Assembly: GCF_900114605.1 (NCBI RefSeq)
Contig: NZ_FOTP01000010.1
Span: 169,565-233,564, forward strand
Reading direction: 5' to 3'
Length of the DNA stretch: 64,000 bases
DNA from: Bradyrhizobium sp. NFR13
GTDB lineage: Bacteria; Pseudomonadota; Alphaproteobacteria; Rhizobiales; Xanthobacteraceae
Shown: positions 9,196-18,914 of the stretch, piece after piece
How positions within the stretch are numbered: position 1 is the stretch's first letter
Layout of the letters: each line of letters begins with the position of its first letter
Notes under the pieces: generated by a model
Told to the model about the DNA's origin: nothing
Database searches by the model: none
Seen by the model: only the letters and a program-made list of their open reading frames with translations
Position numbers and translations under genes: made by a program

Positions 9196-9927
9196 ATGCC
9201 CACGCGAAAACAAACCAAGGCGCCGTCCGTCATGTCTGAAGCCGATATCGCGATCGTTCGGATTGCACCGGAGACCAGCTTCAAGACCAAGGCCTATGAA
9301 GCCTTGAAAGAAGCCATTCTTAAGATGGACATCTACACCTCACCCGATCCGGTGATGCTCGACGAGCGCGCTCTGTCGGAACGGCTCGGTGTCAGCCGCA
9401 CACCCATCCGCGAAGCCATTGCGATGCTGGAGCAGGATGGCTTCGTAAAGACTGTGCCACGCCGCGGCATCGTCGTTGTCAGAAAGACCAAGGTCGAGAT
9501 CGTCGACATGATCCGCGCCTGGGCGGCGCTGGAAAGCATGGCCGCGCGTCTGATCACGACTACCGCACGCAAAAAAGATATCTCGGCGCTGCGCGACTTT
9601 TTCAAGGACTTCAACAAGGACCGTCTGCCACAGGACCACGTTGAGGAATATTCGAAAGCGAATATCGCTTTCCACCAGGCACTGATCTCGCTCAGCGAGT
9701 CGCCGGTGTTGGTCGATATGACCAACGATATTCTGCTGCATGTGCGTGGCTATCGTCAGCTAACCATCGGACGCACGGACCGTACCGCGACGTCCCTGCC
9801 CGAACATCTGGCCATCATCGAAGCGCTTGAGGAGCGCAACACCGAGCTCGCGGAAAAGCGCGCGCGCGATCACACGCTCGGTCTGGCTTCTTATGTCGAA
9901 GCCCACGGCCAGGAATTGTTTACGTAA
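9196..9927 (+). CDS. GntR-family transcriptional regulator (FadR/FCD subfamily), probable regulator of the oxalate locus
   Basis: A 243-residue regulator. The winged-helix GntR domain spans about 30-97 with the typical [18 protein letters not shown] segment. An all-helical FCD ligand-binding domain follows (about 105-230). The usual FCD D-x3-H position reads NIAFH, so one metal ligand may be changed. The neighbours are oxalate genes and its own promoter carries the repeated operator, so it is the obvious candidate to bind TGGCAT-N5-ATRCCA. The effector could be oxalate, oxalyl-CoA or formyl-CoA; this is inference. Only 85 bases without a clear terminator separate it from oxc, so both are probably on one transcript. 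Confidence 0.9.
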   Translation: MPTRKQTKAPSVMSEADIAIVRIAPETSFKTKAYEALKEAILKMDIYTSPDPVMLDERALSERLGVSRTPIREAIAMLEQDGFVKTVPRRGIVVVRKTKVEIVDMIRAWAALESMAARLITTTARKKDISALRDFFKDFNKDRLPQDHVEEYSKANIAFHQALISLSESPVLVDMTNDILLHVRGYRQLTIGRTDRTATSLPEHLAIIEALEERNTELAEKRARDHTLGLASYVEAHGQELFT

Positions 9928-10012
9928 GCGCCGTCTCGCGACGGTTCACCACTCCGCACCACGTCCAATTGAGCAACGACCAACAGTCACAAGAAAAGTC
10001 AGGGAGAGCGGG

Positions 10013-11752
10013 ATGTCCGCAGTAGTCCAGAGCATCGATACCAACGCAGCCGCCGAGCAGGAATTGACCGATGGCTTCCATCTGATCATCGATGCGCTCA
10101 AGCTCAATGGCCTCAACACGATCTATGGCGTGCCGGGCATTCCAATTACCGACTTCGGCCGCATGGCGCAGGCCGAGGGCATCCGGGTGCTGTCGTTCCG
10201 TCACGAACAGGCCGCCGGCTATGCCGCATCGATCGCTGGCTATCTCACCAAGAAGCCCGGCGTCTGCTTGACCGTGTCGGCACCCGGCTTCCTCAACGGC
10301 CTTACGGCGCTGGCCCATGCCACCACCAACTGCTTCCCGATGATCCTGATCTCCGGCTCGTCCGAGCGCGAGATCGTCGACCTGCAGCAGGGCGACTATG
10401 AAGAAATGGATCAGCTCGCGATCGCCAAGCCGCTATGTAAAGCCGCATTCCGCGTGCTGCATGCGGCCGATATCGGCATCGGCATCGCCCGCGCGATCCG
10501 CGCCGCGGTGTCCGGTCGTCCCGGCGGTGTCTATCTCGATCTGCCGGCCAAGCTGTTCGGTCAGGTGATGAATGCCGATGCGGGCAAGAAGTCGCTCGTG
10601 AAGGTGATCGACGCCGCGCCGGCACAGATCCCTGCCCCGGATTCGATCAAGCGCGCGCTCGACGTGCTGAAATCTGCGAAGAAGCCGTTGATCATCCTCG
10701 GCAAGGGTGCTGCCTATGCGCAGGCCGACGATGCCGTGAAGGCACTCGTCGAGACATCCGGCATTCCGTTCCTGCCCATGAGCATGGCCAAGGGGCTCCT
10801 CCCCGACACGCATCCGCAGTGCGCGGGCGCTGCGCGCTCCACCGTGCTGAAGGACTCGGACGTCGTCATGCTGATCGGCGCACGCCTCAACTGGCTGCTG
10901 TCTCACGGCAAGGGCAAGGCTTGGGGCAGCGCGCCCAAGAAATTCATCCAGATCGACATCGAGCCGAAGGAAATGGATTCCAACGTCGAGATCGTCGCGC
11001 CCGTCGTGGGCGATATCGGCTCCTGCGTCGCAGCTTTGCTCGATGGCATGGGCAAGAGCTGGCAGAAGGCATCGTCCGACTGGACATCAGCAGTCACCAC
11101 GAAGCGCGACGAGAACGTCGCGAAGATGGCGCCGAAGCTGATGAACAATAACTCGCCGATGGACTATCACGGCGCGCTCGGCGTCCTCCGCACCATCATT
11201 GCCGAGCGGCCCGACGCAATGCTCGTCAATGAAGGCGCCAACACCCTCGATCTCGCCCGCGGTATCGTCGACATGTATCAGCCGCGCAAGCGCATCGATG
11301 TCGGAACCTGGGGCATCATGGGCATCGGCATGGGCTATTGCATCGCCGCCGCCGTCGAGACCGGCAAGCCGGTGTTGGCGATTGAAGGCGACAGCGCATT
11401 TGGCTTTAGCGGCATGGAGGTCGAGACGATCTGCCGTTACAATCTGCCGGTCTGCATCGTCGTCTTCAACAATGACGGCATCTATCGCGGCACCGACGTC
11501 AACCCGACCGGCGGCCCGGACGTTGCGCCCACTGTCTTCGTCAAGGGCTCGCGCTACGACAAGATGATGGAAGCCTTCGGCGGCATCGGCGTGAATGCGA
11601 CCTCGCCCGACGAACTCAAGCGCGCCGTCAATGCGGCGATGGATTCCGGCAAGCCGACGCTCATCAATGCGGTGATCGATCCGGCGGCCGGCAGCGAGAG
11701 CGGCCGCATCGGCAACCTCAATCCGCAGAGTGTGCTCAGCAAGAAGAAATAA
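10013..11752 (+). CDS. oxc: Oxalyl-CoA decarboxylase
   Basis: A 579-residue thiamine-diphosphate enzyme that converts oxalyl-CoA to formyl-CoA and CO2, the energy-yielding step of oxalate breakdown. The N-terminal Pyr domain has the catalytic glutamate in [10 protein letters not shown] (Glu65). The ThDP/metal motif [10 protein letters not shown]...FNNDG lies around 461-488. The sequence around [16 protein letters not shown] is characteristic of Oxc within the acetolactate-synthase-like family. Start at 10013 follows AGGGAGAGCGGG; the open frame extends further upstream into gntR but without support. It is followed by frc, the partner that supplies oxalyl-CoA. Confidence 0.95.
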   Translation: MSAVVQSIDTNAAAEQELTDGFHLIIDALKLNGLNTIYGVPGIPITDFGRMAQAEGIRVLSFRHEQAAGYAASIAGYLTKKPGVCLTVSAPGFLNGLTALAHATTNCFPMILISGSSEREIVDLQQGDYEEMDQLAIAKPLCKAAFRVLHAADIGIGIARAIRAAVSGRPGGVYLDLPAKLFGQVMNADAGKKSLVKVIDAAPAQIPAPDSIKRALDVLKSAKKPLIILGKGAAYAQADDAVKALVETSGIPFLPMSMAKGLLPDTHPQCAGAARSTVLKDSDVVMLIGARLNWLLSHGKGKAWGSAPKKFIQIDIEPKEMDSNVEIVAPVVGDIGSCVAALLDGMGKSWQKASSDWTSAVTTKRDENVAKMAPKLMNNNSPMDYHGALGVLRTIIAERPDAMLVNEGANTLDLARGIVDMYQPRKRIDVGTWGIMGIGMGYCIAAAVETGKPVLAIEGDSAFGFSGMEVETICRYNLPVCIVVFNNDGIYRGTDVNPTGGPDVAPTVFVKGSRYDKMMEAFGGIGVNATSPDELKRAVNAAMDSGKPTLINAVIDPAAGSESGRIGNLNPQSVLSKKK

Positions 11753-11831
11753 CACATCAGGCGGGGTCGCGAGACCCCGTCTCCTTTTCTCATATGCCGA
11801 GGCGGCGAAACTAGTTTACGGGAGCAAAACA

Positions 11832-13109
11832 ATGACACAGGCGCTCAAAGGCGTTCGCATTCTGGACTTCACCCACGTTCAATCTGGCCCGACCTGCACG
11901 CAGTTGCTGGCATGGTTCGGCGCCGATGTGATCAAGGTCGAACGCCCCGGCGTTGGCGACATCACCCGCGGCCAATTGCAGGACGTGCCGAATGTGGACA
12001 GCCTGTATTTCACCATGCTGAACCACAACAAGCGTTCGATCACCCTCGACACCAAGAACCCGAAGGGCAAGGAAGTCCTCACCGCGCTGATGAAAGAGTG
12101 CGATGTTCTCGTCGAGAACTTCGGACCCGGCGTGCTCGACCGCATGGGCTTCCCGTTCGAAAAGATTCAGCAGATCAACCCGAAGATGATCGTCGCCTCG
12201 ATCAAGGGGTTTGGTCCCGGTCCCTATGAGGACTGCAAGGTCTATGAGAACGTCGCGCAGTGCACCGGTGGCGCCGCTTCCACCACCGGCTTCCGCGATG
12301 GTCTGCCGCTCGTCACCGGCGCACAGATCGGCGATAGCGGCACTGGCTTGCATCTCGCTCTCGGCATCGTCACCGCGCTGTATCAGCGCACGCAAACCGG
12401 CAAGGGCCAGAAGGTCACCGCTGCGATGCAGGACGGCGTGCTCAACCTGTCGCGCGTCAAGTTGCGCGACCAGCAGCGCCTCGCTCACGGTCCGCTCAAG
12501 GAATACAGCCAGTTCGGCGAAGGCATTCCGTTCGGCGATGCCGTGCCGCGTGCCGGCAACGACAGCGGCGGTGGCCAGCCCGGTCGCATCCTGAAGTGCA
12601 AGGGCTGGGAAACCGACCCGAACGCTTACATCTACTTCATCACTCAGGCGCCGGTCTGGGAGAAGATCTGCGACGTGATCGGCGAACCGACCTGGAAGAC
12701 CGACCCGGCCTATGCCAAGCCGGCCGTTCGTTTGCCGCGCCTCAATGAGATCTTCGCACGCATCGAACAGTGGACGATGACCAAGACCAAGTTCGAGGCG
12801 ATGGAAATCCTCAACAAGGATGACATCCCTTGCGGTCCGATCCTGTCCATGAAGGAACTGGCCGAAGACCAGTCGCTCCGCGCCACCGGCACCGTGGTCG
12901 AAGTCGATCACCCCGAACGCGGCAAGTATCTGTCGGTTGGTAATCCGATTAAGCTATCGGCCAGCCCCACTGAAGTGACGCGTTCGCCGCTGCTCGGCGA
13001 ACATACCGACGAAATCCTCAAGCAGGTGCTCGGCTTCAGCGATCATCAGGTGGCCGAAATCCACGATTCCGGCGCACTCGATCCGCCGCGCAAGGTTGCC
13101 GCTGAGTAA
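11832..13109 (+). CDS. frc: Formyl-CoA:oxalate CoA-transferase
   Basis: A 425-residue class III (CaiB/BaiF) CoA-transferase moving CoA from formyl-CoA to oxalate. The catalytic aspartate is Asp168 in the GDSGTG motif, and the glycine loop GGGQPG is near residues 257-262. Length and these motifs fit Frc of Oxalobacter (428 residues). The start ATG at 11832 follows GGGAGCAAAACA. The 79-base gap after oxc contains a small hairpin (CGGGGTC-GCGA-GACCCCG, 11764-11781) with only a weak T-rich tail, so read-through from oxc is likely. Together with oxc it forms the oxalate-to-formate cycle. Confidence 0.95.
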   Translation: MTQALKGVRILDFTHVQSGPTCTQLLAWFGADVIKVERPGVGDITRGQLQDVPNVDSLYFTMLNHNKRSITLDTKNPKGKEVLTALMKECDVLVENFGPGVLDRMGFPFEKIQQINPKMIVASIKGFGPGPYEDCKVYENVAQCTGGAASTTGFRDGLPLVTGAQIGDSGTGLHLALGIVTALYQRTQTGKGQKVTAAMQDGVLNLSRVKLRDQQRLAHGPLKEYSQFGEGIPFGDAVPRAGNDSGGGQPGRILKCKGWETDPNAYIYFITQAPVWEKICDVIGEPTWKTDPAYAKPAVRLPRLNEIFARIEQWTMTKTKFEAMEILNKDDIPCGPILSMKELAEDQSLRATGTVVEVDHPERGKYLSVGNPIKLSASPTEVTRSPLLGEHTDEILKQVLGFSDHQVAEIHDSGALDPPRKVAAE

Positions 13110-13140
13110 TTTCAGCAGGAATATCAGATAATTACATGCG

Positions 13141-13166
13141 AAAGGCCGCCGGTTGGCGGCCTTTTT
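13141..13166 (+). terminator. Rho-independent terminator after frc
   Basis: AAAGGCCGCC (13141-13150), GGTT loop, GGCGGCCTTTTT: a perfect stem followed by a T-run. It ends the gntR-oxc-frc transcript. Confidence 0.85.
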
Positions 13167-13259
13167 CATTTGTGCCGGCCGAGGCGGAACTTTAATAAGA
13201 AAATCAAATCGACCAATATCGCACTGCAAAATTCTCATGCTGCTATGCAAACAAGACAA

Positions 13260-13284
13260 TTGTCCTTGGCATCTGGTATACTTA
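13260..13284 (+). promoter_or_regulatory. Oxalate-locus operator 3 with -35, promoter of the 45-residue gene
   Basis: TTGTCC (13260-13265) is followed at once by TTGGCATCTGGTATACTTA (13266-13284). The left half-site is intact and shares CATCTGGTAT with operator 2; the right half is degenerate (ATACTT instead of ATRCCA). It lies about 60 bases upstream of the small gene. Confidence 0.6.
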
Positions 13285-13342
13285 AATTGATCCCAGATGA
13301 TGAGGCGCCACCACGAGGCAGCCTTCAGGAAAGGATCAAATC

Positions 13343-13480
13343 ATGTCGAAGACTGCTTCCCTCGACCTCGCGACCTCCACCGGCTTATTCGCTCGCTTCA
13401 TGGCCTCGCTCGATCGCGCGCTGATGGCCAGCGCACGCATCTCGGCCCGCAACGGCGACCTGCCCCGCTTCGGCCTGTAA
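13343..13480 (+). CDS. Small 45-residue protein of unknown function inside the oxalate regulon
   Basis: ATG at 13343 follows AGGAAAGGATCAAATC and the frame ends at TAA 13478-13480. The peptide has a helical, Arg/Ala-rich middle (FARFMASLDRALMASARI) and ends in NGDLPRFGL. No signal peptide or clear membrane segment is seen. It has its own promoter-like region with operator 3 and its own strong terminator (13557-13585), so it is a separate transcription unit within the oxalate cluster. Function unknown. Confidence 0.75.
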   Translation: MSKTASLDLATSTGLFARFMASLDRALMASARISARNGDLPRFGL

Positions 13481-13556
13481 GGCTACGACTTCACTACTTT
13501 TGACTACTTTTGCGCGGCCAGCCCGCGCAAAATTCTCTGCGTTCCTCCCGACGACT

Positions 13557-13585
13557 GGCCCCGGATTTCCGGGGCCGTTTTTTTT
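13557..13585 (+). terminator. Rho-independent terminator after the 45-residue gene
   Basis: GGCCCCGGA (13557-13565) pairs perfectly with TCCGGGGCC (13568-13576), followed by G and eight T. One of the strongest terminators in the window. Confidence 0.9.
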
Positions 13586-13665
13586 GTTTGTGTAGTTGCA
13601 TCGCAGCGAGGTCTCGCGCTCCCTGCGACATTTCAGCCTCCCCGGCTTTTAACGGCTCTAATCGC

Positions 13666-13691
13666 TTGCCGCTTGGCATATCGCATACCAA
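13666..13691 (+). promoter_or_regulatory. Oxalate-locus operator 4 with -35, tctCBA promoter
   Basis: TTGCCG (13666-13671), one base, then TTGGCAT-ATCGC-ATACCAA (13673-13691), arms matching at 6 of 7. Same geometry as operators 5-7. It lies about 300 bases upstream of tctC. Confidence 0.7.
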
Positions 13692-13989
13692 AATGCGCGA
13701 ACGGTAATGCTTCACGTTTGAATAGAAAGCATACCTGGGGAGGACAAAGGCTGAGCTGCCCTCGCGGGCATGCAATGCCGCGCGCGCCATGACAAAGCGA
13801 TCCAGACCCACTCATCCTTCTTGCAGGCGAGCTACTTCGAGGCTCGACACTCTGACGTGCGCATATGGCGCATGCAAGGACGTGTTTGCACACCTGCAGC
13901 CAGGACTTTCGAAGGAAGACCCGACTACGCACTGACGATTTCAAAGTCGACGAACGATCGACGCCACCAAAACGAATGGGAGAGAAACA
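13692..13989 (+). other. Long leader between operator 4 and tctC
   Basis: About 298 bases separate operator 4 from the tctC start. No convincing gene, riboswitch fold or further operator was recognised by eye. If transcription starts at operator 4, the tct mRNA has an unusually long untranslated leader. Confidence 0.4.
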
Positions 13990-15003
13990 ATGAAACGCCT
14001 TGGTTCATGTCTCACGCTGGCGGCCGCTGCATCCATTCTCTGCCTGGGAGCTTCTCTCCCGGCGTCCGCCGCATGGGAGCCGACGCGCCCGGTCGAACTG
14101 ATCGTTCCCGCCGGCACCGGCGGCGGAGCCGATCAGATGGCGCGCACCATTCAAGGCATCATCACAAAGCACAGCCTGATGAAGCAGCCGCTTGTCGTCA
14201 TCAACAAGTCGGGCGGCGCCGGCGGCGAAGGCTTTCTCGATGTGAAGTCCGCGAACAACAATCCGCACAAGATCATCATCACCCTGTCGAATCTGTTCAC
14301 CACACCGCTCGCCACCGGCATTCCCTTCAACTGGAAGGATCTCACGCCGGTCGCGATGCTGGCACTCGACGAGTTCGTATTGTGGGTGAATGCCGACAAG
14401 CCCTACAAGACAGTGAAGGACTACATCGACGCCGTGAAGGCCGCACCGGCCGGCACGATCAAGATGGGCGGCACGGGCTCCAAGCAGGAAGACCAGATCA
14501 TCACGGTCGCGGTCGAGAAAGCGATTGGCAGCAAGTTCACCTACATCCCCTACAAGGGCGGCGGTGAAGTCGCAGTGCAGCTCGTCGGTCAGCACGTCGA
14601 CTCAACCGTGAACAATCCGATCGAGGCCGTTGCGCAGTGGCGCGGCGGCAAGGTGCGGCCACTCTGTGTGTTCGACAGCAAGCCGATGGCCTATGACGAG
14701 CAGGTCGCCGACGGCAAGGGCTGGAAAGACATTCCAACCTGCAAGTCACAGGGGCTTGACATCGAATATGTGATGCTGCGCGGCATCTTCATGGGGCCGA
14801 AAGCAACGAAGGATCAGATCGATTATTATGTCGAGCTGTTCAAGAAGGTCCGCGCGACGCCCGAGTGGCAGGACCTGATGAAGAGCGGCGCCTTCAACAC
14901 GACCTTCATGACCGGCGGTGAATATGCCAGCTGGGTTGGCACCGAAGAGAAGCGCCACGAGACCCTGATGAAGGAAGCCGGCTTCCTCGCGCAAGGCAAC
15001 TGA
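13990..15003 (+). CDS. tctC: Tripartite tricarboxylate transporter substrate-binding protein (TctC/Bug family)
   Basis: A 337-residue periplasmic binding protein with a Sec signal peptide (about 27 residues, ending PASA). The Bug family start is clear: WEPTRPVELIVPAGTGGG, then the ligand-loop region GGAGGEGF and, further on, YIPYKGGGEVAVQLVGQHVD. It delivers a carboxylate ligand to the TctB/TctA membrane complex encoded directly downstream. The oxalate operator upstream suggests oxalate, formate or another acid from the same diet as ligand. GGGAGAGAAACA precedes the ATG. Confidence 0.9.
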   Translation: MKRLGSCLTLAAAASILCLGASLPASAAWEPTRPVELIVPAGTGGGADQMARTIQGIITKHSLMKQPLVVINKSGGAGGEGFLDVKSANNNPHKIIITLSNLFTTPLATGIPFNWKDLTPVAMLALDEFVLWVNADKPYKTVKDYIDAVKAAPAGTIKMGGTGSKQEDQIITVAVEKAIGSKFTYIPYKGGGEVAVQLVGQHVDSTVNNPIEAVAQWRGGKVRPLCVFDSKPMAYDEQVADGKGWKDIPTCKSQGLDIEYVMLRGIFMGPKATKDQIDYYVELFKKVRATPEWQDLMKSGAFNTTFMTGGEYASWVGTEEKRHETLMKEAGFLAQGN

Positions 15004-15092
15004 CGCGGCACCATGACGCCGGACCTGATCGCACATCAGGTCCGGCGCATGCAACACGCTGATCGACGCAGATCTCTCACACAGAGTTGTCC

Positions 15093-15590
15093 ATGACCAC
15101 GCAGCAATCTCACAACGCAGGCCCATCCCACAAATCCGTCGAAGCCGGCGTCACCACCGTCATCGGCCTGTTCGGCGCCATCGTCGTCTATGGCAGCGTC
15201 AAGGCCGGCATCAACTGGGGCGCGGAGGGACCGAAAGCCGGGTTCTTCCCGTTCTATATCGGGCTGTTCATCATCATCTCCAGCCTGATCAATCTCTGGA
15301 ATACGCTGCGCGAGGATGACGGCAATCTGTTCGCCGAATGGGGCCAGTTGCGCCAGGTCTTCAGCGTTGTGATTCCCACCGGCATCTATGTCGGCGTCCT
15401 GCCCTTCATCGGCCTCTACGTATCCTCGATGATCTTCATCGCATGGTTCATGCGCTGGCTCGGCAAATACGACTGGCCGATCATCGCCGCCATTTCCCTC
15501 GGCATGCCCATCGTCACCTACCTGATCTTCGAACGCTGGTTTCTCGTGCCGCTTCCCAAGGGACCGCTCGAGGATCTGCTCGGCCTGTAA
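15093..15590 (+). CDS. tctB: Tripartite tricarboxylate transporter small membrane subunit TctB
   Basis: A 165-residue inner-membrane protein with four hydrophobic segments, the size and topology of TctB subunits. A short acidic/polar loop follows the second helix (NTLREDDGN). ATG at 15093 is taken as start; TTG six bases upstream is possible. It lies 89 bases after tctC and 57 bases before tctA, in the usual C-B-A order. It is the small partner of TctA in solute uptake. Confidence 0.85.
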   Translation: MTTQQSHNAGPSHKSVEAGVTTVIGLFGAIVVYGSVKAGINWGAEGPKAGFFPFYIGLFIIISSLINLWNTLREDDGNLFAEWGQLRQVFSVVIPTGIYVGVLPFIGLYVSSMIFIAWFMRWLGKYDWPIIAAISLGMPIVTYLIFERWFLVPLPKGPLEDLLGL

Positions 15591-15647
15591 TTTCCGCGAT
15601 CTCCAATTCCGTTGCGTCTGCCAGTCTCTTTCTAAGGACTACTCGAA

Positions 15648-17153
15648 ATGGAAGAAATTGCTAATCTGTTCCAGGGTTTTGCGGTCGCGCTGCAGCCGTT
15701 CAACATCGCCGTGATGGTTCTTGGCATTGTGCTCGGCGTGATCATCGGCGTGCTGCCCGGCCTCGGTGGCGCCAACGGCGTCGCGATCCTGCTGCCCCTC
15801 ACCTTCAGCATGCCGCCGACCTCGGCGATCATCATGCTGTCCTGCATCTATTGGGGCGCATTGTTCGGAGGTGCGATCACCTCGATCCTGTTCAACATTC
15901 CCGGAGAGCCATGGTCGGTTGCCACGACATTCGACGGCTATCCGATGGCGCAGCAGGGCAAGGCTGCTGAATCGCTCACCGCCGCATTCACATCCTCTTT
16001 CGTCGGCGCACTGTTCGCCGTCATCATGATCACGCTCGTTGCGCCGCTGGTCGCAGGCTTCGCGTTGCGGTTCGGACCCGCGGAGAAATTCGCGGTCTAT
16101 TTCCTGGCGTTCTGCAGTTTCGTCGGGCTGAGTAAGGAACCGCCCTTCAAGACTATCGCTGCCATGATGATCGGCTTCGCACTCGCAGCCGTCGGCCTCG
16201 ATTCTATCACGGGACAACTGCGTCTCACTTTCGGCTCGACCGAACTCCTCAATGGCTTCGACTTCCTGATCGCCGTTATCGGCCTGTTCGGCCTCGGTGA
16301 AATCTTCCTCACCATGGAAGAAGGCCTGCGCTTCCAGGGTGGCAAGGCGAAGATCGATCTTCGCGTCGTGCTCCGCACCTGGATGAGCCTGCCGCAATAC
16401 TGGATGACGTCACTGCGGTCCTGCATCATCGGCTGCTGGATGGGCGTTACGCCGGCGGGCGCGACACCGGCCTCGTTCATGAGCTACGGCATCGCCAAGC
16501 GCGTCTCCAAGAACGGCCACAACTTTGGCAAAGGCGAGATCGAAGGTGTGATCGCGCCGGAAACGGCTGCACATGCCGCTGGTACCGCCGCGCTGCTGCC
16601 GATGCTGTCGCTCGGCGTCCCCGGCTCGCCGACCGCCGCGGTTCTGCTCGGCGGCCTTCTGATCTGGGGGCTGCAGCCGGGGCCAATGCTCTTCGTCGAG
16701 CAGAAGGAGTTCGTCTGGGGCCTGATCGCGTCGATGTACCTCGGCAATCTCGTCGGCCTGATCATTGTGCTGACTTGCGTGCCGATTTTTGCAGCGATCC
16801 TGCGGGTTCCATTTAGCATTATTGCACCGCTCATCCTGGTGCTCTGTGCGATCGGAGCCTACTCCGTCCACAATAGCACCTTCGATGTGGTGATGATGCT
16901 GGTATTCGGAATCATCGGTTACGCACTGAAGAAGTGTAACTATCCCCTCGCCCCGCTGGTGCTTGCCATCGTACTTGGCGACAAGGCCGAGGAAGCCTTC
17001 CGTCAGTCGCTGCTGGGATCGCAGGGATCGCTCGGGATCTTCTTCTCGAACACGCTGGTGAGCAGCATCATGATCCTCGGCCTGATCGCCCTGTTCTGGT
17101 CGGTGATCCAGAACGGCTTCACTCGGCTGCGTACTCGCGCTGCAGCAGCGTAA
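15648..17153 (+). CDS. tctA: Tripartite tricarboxylate transporter large permease subunit TctA
   Basis: A 501-residue polytopic membrane protein, the normal TctA length, with about 10-12 hydrophobic segments. Family hallmarks are the N-terminal VLPGLGGANGVAILLPLTF and the internally repeated half VTPAGATPASFMSYGIAK...LLPMLSLGVPGSPTAA, both glycine/proline-rich substrate-path loops. AAGGACTACTCGAA precedes the ATG. It forms the transport channel with TctB and receives the ligand from TctC. Confidence 0.9.
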   Translation: MEEIANLFQGFAVALQPFNIAVMVLGIVLGVIIGVLPGLGGANGVAILLPLTFSMPPTSAIIMLSCIYWGALFGGAITSILFNIPGEPWSVATTFDGYPMAQQGKAAESLTAAFTSSFVGALFAVIMITLVAPLVAGFALRFGPAEKFAVYFLAFCSFVGLSKEPPFKTIAAMMIGFALAAVGLDSITGQLRLTFGSTELLNGFDFLIAVIGLFGLGEIFLTMEEGLRFQGGKAKIDLRVVLRTWMSLPQYWMTSLRSCIIGCWMGVTPAGATPASFMSYGIAKRVSKNGHNFGKGEIEGVIAPETAAHAAGTAALLPMLSLGVPGSPTAAVLLGGLLIWGLQPGPMLFVEQKEFVWGLIASMYLGNLVGLIIVLTCVPIFAAILRVPFSIIAPLILVLCAIGAYSVHNSTFDVVMMLVFGIIGYALKKCNYPLAPLVLAIVLGDKAEEAFRQSLLGSQGSLGIFFSNTLVSSIMILGLIALFWSVIQNGFTRLRTRAAAA

Positions 17154-17183
17154 GTAACGATACAAATAACTGTTCAAACCCAA

Positions 17184-17209
17184 AAGCCGGCGGTCTGGAC
17201 CGCCGGCTT
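17184..17209 (+). terminator. Hairpin after tctA
   Basis: AAGCCGGCGGTC (17184-17195) and GACCGCCGGCTT (17198-17209) are perfect 12-base arms. The tail (CATGCTGTCTTG) has only a weak T content, so termination may be partial. Confidence 0.6.
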
Positions 17210-17283
17210 CATGCTGTCTTGTAGTATCGCAGTACAGCATTCAGTCATGCGAAACTTGCAGCGGCAAATTGGCAAGATTTCGC

Positions 17284-17309
17284 TTGTTAGTTGGCATATC
17301 ATATACCAA
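17284..17309 (+). promoter_or_regulatory. Oxalate-locus operator 5 with -35, first MFS gene
   Basis: TTGTTA (17284-17289), one base, then TTGGCATAT-C-ATATACCAA (17291-17309). The arms match at 8 of 9 positions, the most symmetrical of the long forms. It lies 54 bases upstream of the MFS gene. Confidence 0.75.
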
Positions 17310-17362
17310 ACTATCCTTCGCAGCTGTCGAGCTCTCAATAGAACAGCGCTTTAGGAGGAATG

Positions 17363-18652
17363 ATGACTGATGCAGTTCACGGGGCGGCGCCGACAGCCGC
17401 ACGTGTCAGCGACGCGTATCGCTGGACACAACTCGCCATCGGCGTTGGCGCGATGGTGATGATCGCCAACTATCAATACGGCTGGACATTCTTCGTCCCC
17501 GACATCCAGAAGAAGTTCGGCTGGGATCGCGCCTCGATCCAGTGGGCCTTCACCCTCTTCGTGCTGTTCGAAACCTGGCTGGTGCCGGTCGAAGGATGGT
17601 TTGTCGATAAATACGGCCCGAAAATCGTCGTCCTTATCGGCGGCATCCTTTGCGCCGTTGGCTGGGCGATCAACGCACAGGCCACAACGCTCAACGGCTT
17701 CTATCTCGGCATGATCATCGCGGGCATCGGCGCTGGTGGCGTCTACGGCACCTGCGTCGGCAACGCCCTGAAGTGGTTTCCTGACAAGCGCGGCCTCGCC
17801 GCCGGCATCACCGCTGCAGGCTTCGGTGCAGGCTCTGCGCTCACCGTGGCGCCGATCCAGGCCATGATCAAGGATTCCGGCTTCCAGACCACCTTCCTGT
17901 ATTTCGGCCTCGGACAAGGCATCATCATCGTGATCCTCGCCTTCTTCCTGTTCGCGCCGAAGGCCGGACAGGTCCCCGCCGTCACGCAGAATGCGAACAT
18001 CATCCAGACCCGCCGCAACTACGCTCCGACGGAAGTGATCCGCCATCCGATCTTCTGGCTGATGTACTTCATGTTCGTGATCGTGGGTGCCGGTGGCCTG
18101 ATGGTGACAGCGAACCTGAAGCCCATCGCGGCGGACTGGAAGATCGACAACGTGCCTGTCACGCTGATGGCCGTAACGATGACGGCGGTCACCTTCGCAG
18201 CCACGATCGACCGCGTACTCAACGGCCTGACACGTCCGTTCTTCGGCTGGATCTCCGACATGATCGGCCGCGAGAACACGATGTTCATCGCCTTCGGCAT
18301 GGAAGGCCTAGGCATCTGGGCGCTGTATATGTGGGGGCAGGATCCGCTGTGGTTCGTGCTGCTGTCGGGCTTCGTGTTCTTCGCCTGGGGTGAGATCTAT
18401 TCGCTCTTCCCATCGACCTGCACCGACACCTTCGGCTCCAAGTTCGCAACGACCAATGCCGGCCTGCTCTATACGGCCAAGGGAACGGCAGCACTTCTGG
18501 TGCCAGTCGCGAACTACATGCAGCAGTCGTCGGGCACGTGGGACAGCGTGTTCCTCATTGCAGCCGGGGCCAACATCCTCGCGTCACTGCTCGCCATTGC
18601 GGTGTTGAAGCCTTGGCGCAAGGTCGTCGTCAGCAAAGCTCAGGCGGTCTAA
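17363..18652 (+). CDS. MFS transporter, oxalate/formate antiporter (OFA) family, copy 1
   Basis: A 429-residue twelve-helix carrier. The OFA-like N-terminal half is clear: IANYQYGWTFFVPDIQKKFGW, FVDKYGPK (MFS loop 2-3 motif) and GAGGVYGTCVGNALKWFPDKRG. The second half has the loop 8-9 motif FGWISDMIGRENTMF. Such carriers exchange oxalate for formate or import oxalate. TTTAGGAGGAATG precedes the ATG at 17363; an ATG at 17360 is too close to the ribosome site. It has its own operator and terminator and is followed by a close paralogue. Confidence 0.9.
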   Translation: MTDAVHGAAPTAARVSDAYRWTQLAIGVGAMVMIANYQYGWTFFVPDIQKKFGWDRASIQWAFTLFVLFETWLVPVEGWFVDKYGPKIVVLIGGILCAVGWAINAQATTLNGFYLGMIIAGIGAGGVYGTCVGNALKWFPDKRGLAAGITAAGFGAGSALTVAPIQAMIKDSGFQTTFLYFGLGQGIIIVILAFFLFAPKAGQVPAVTQNANIIQTRRNYAPTEVIRHPIFWLMYFMFVIVGAGGLMVTANLKPIAADWKIDNVPVTLMAVTMTAVTFAATIDRVLNGLTRPFFGWISDMIGRENTMFIAFGMEGLGIWALYMWGQDPLWFVLLSGFVFFAWGEIYSLFPSTCTDTFGSKFATTNAGLLYTAKGTAALLVPVANYMQQSSGTWDSVFLIAAGANILASLLAIAVLKPWRKVVVSKAQAV

Positions 18653-18675
18653 AACGCCGAATTCCTCACGAAAAC

Positions 18676-18705
18676 AACGCGCCCGCCTCTGGCCGGGCGC
18701 GTTTT
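18676..18705 (+). terminator. Rho-independent terminator after MFS copy 1
   Basis: AACGCGCCCG (18676-18685), 8-base loop, CGGGCGCGTT (18694-18703), then TT and a mixed tail. Confidence 0.75.
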
Positions 18706-18803
18706 GCGTTCTGTGGGCTCATGAGACAATTGACCGGCTTGGCGGCACGTCCCGTCGTGCTGCGATGCACCAACGAAACCCGCGCTGAGGCTCCATCAGC
18801 CGG

Positions 18804-18829
18804 TTGCAAGTTGGAATATAATATACCAG
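18804..18829 (+). promoter_or_regulatory. Oxalate-locus operator 6 with -35, second MFS gene
   Basis: TTGCAA (18804-18809), one base, then TTGGAAT-ATAAT-ATACCAG (18811-18829). Less perfect arms than operators 1, 2 and 5, but the position relative to the -35 is the same. It lies 86 bases upstream of the gene. Confidence 0.65.
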
Positions 18830-18914
18830 TCTCCGCCAAAGCGACGCTTGCGACAATAAGCCACAGCATTTGCGACATAGGTCGCAATCAAGAGGCGCGC
18901 TCGGAGGACTCCCA

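Noticed and set aside
9932..9945. CCGTC-TCGC-GACGG hairpin after gntR as a terminator
   Set aside because: Five-base stem and no T-run; too weak to separate gntR from oxc.
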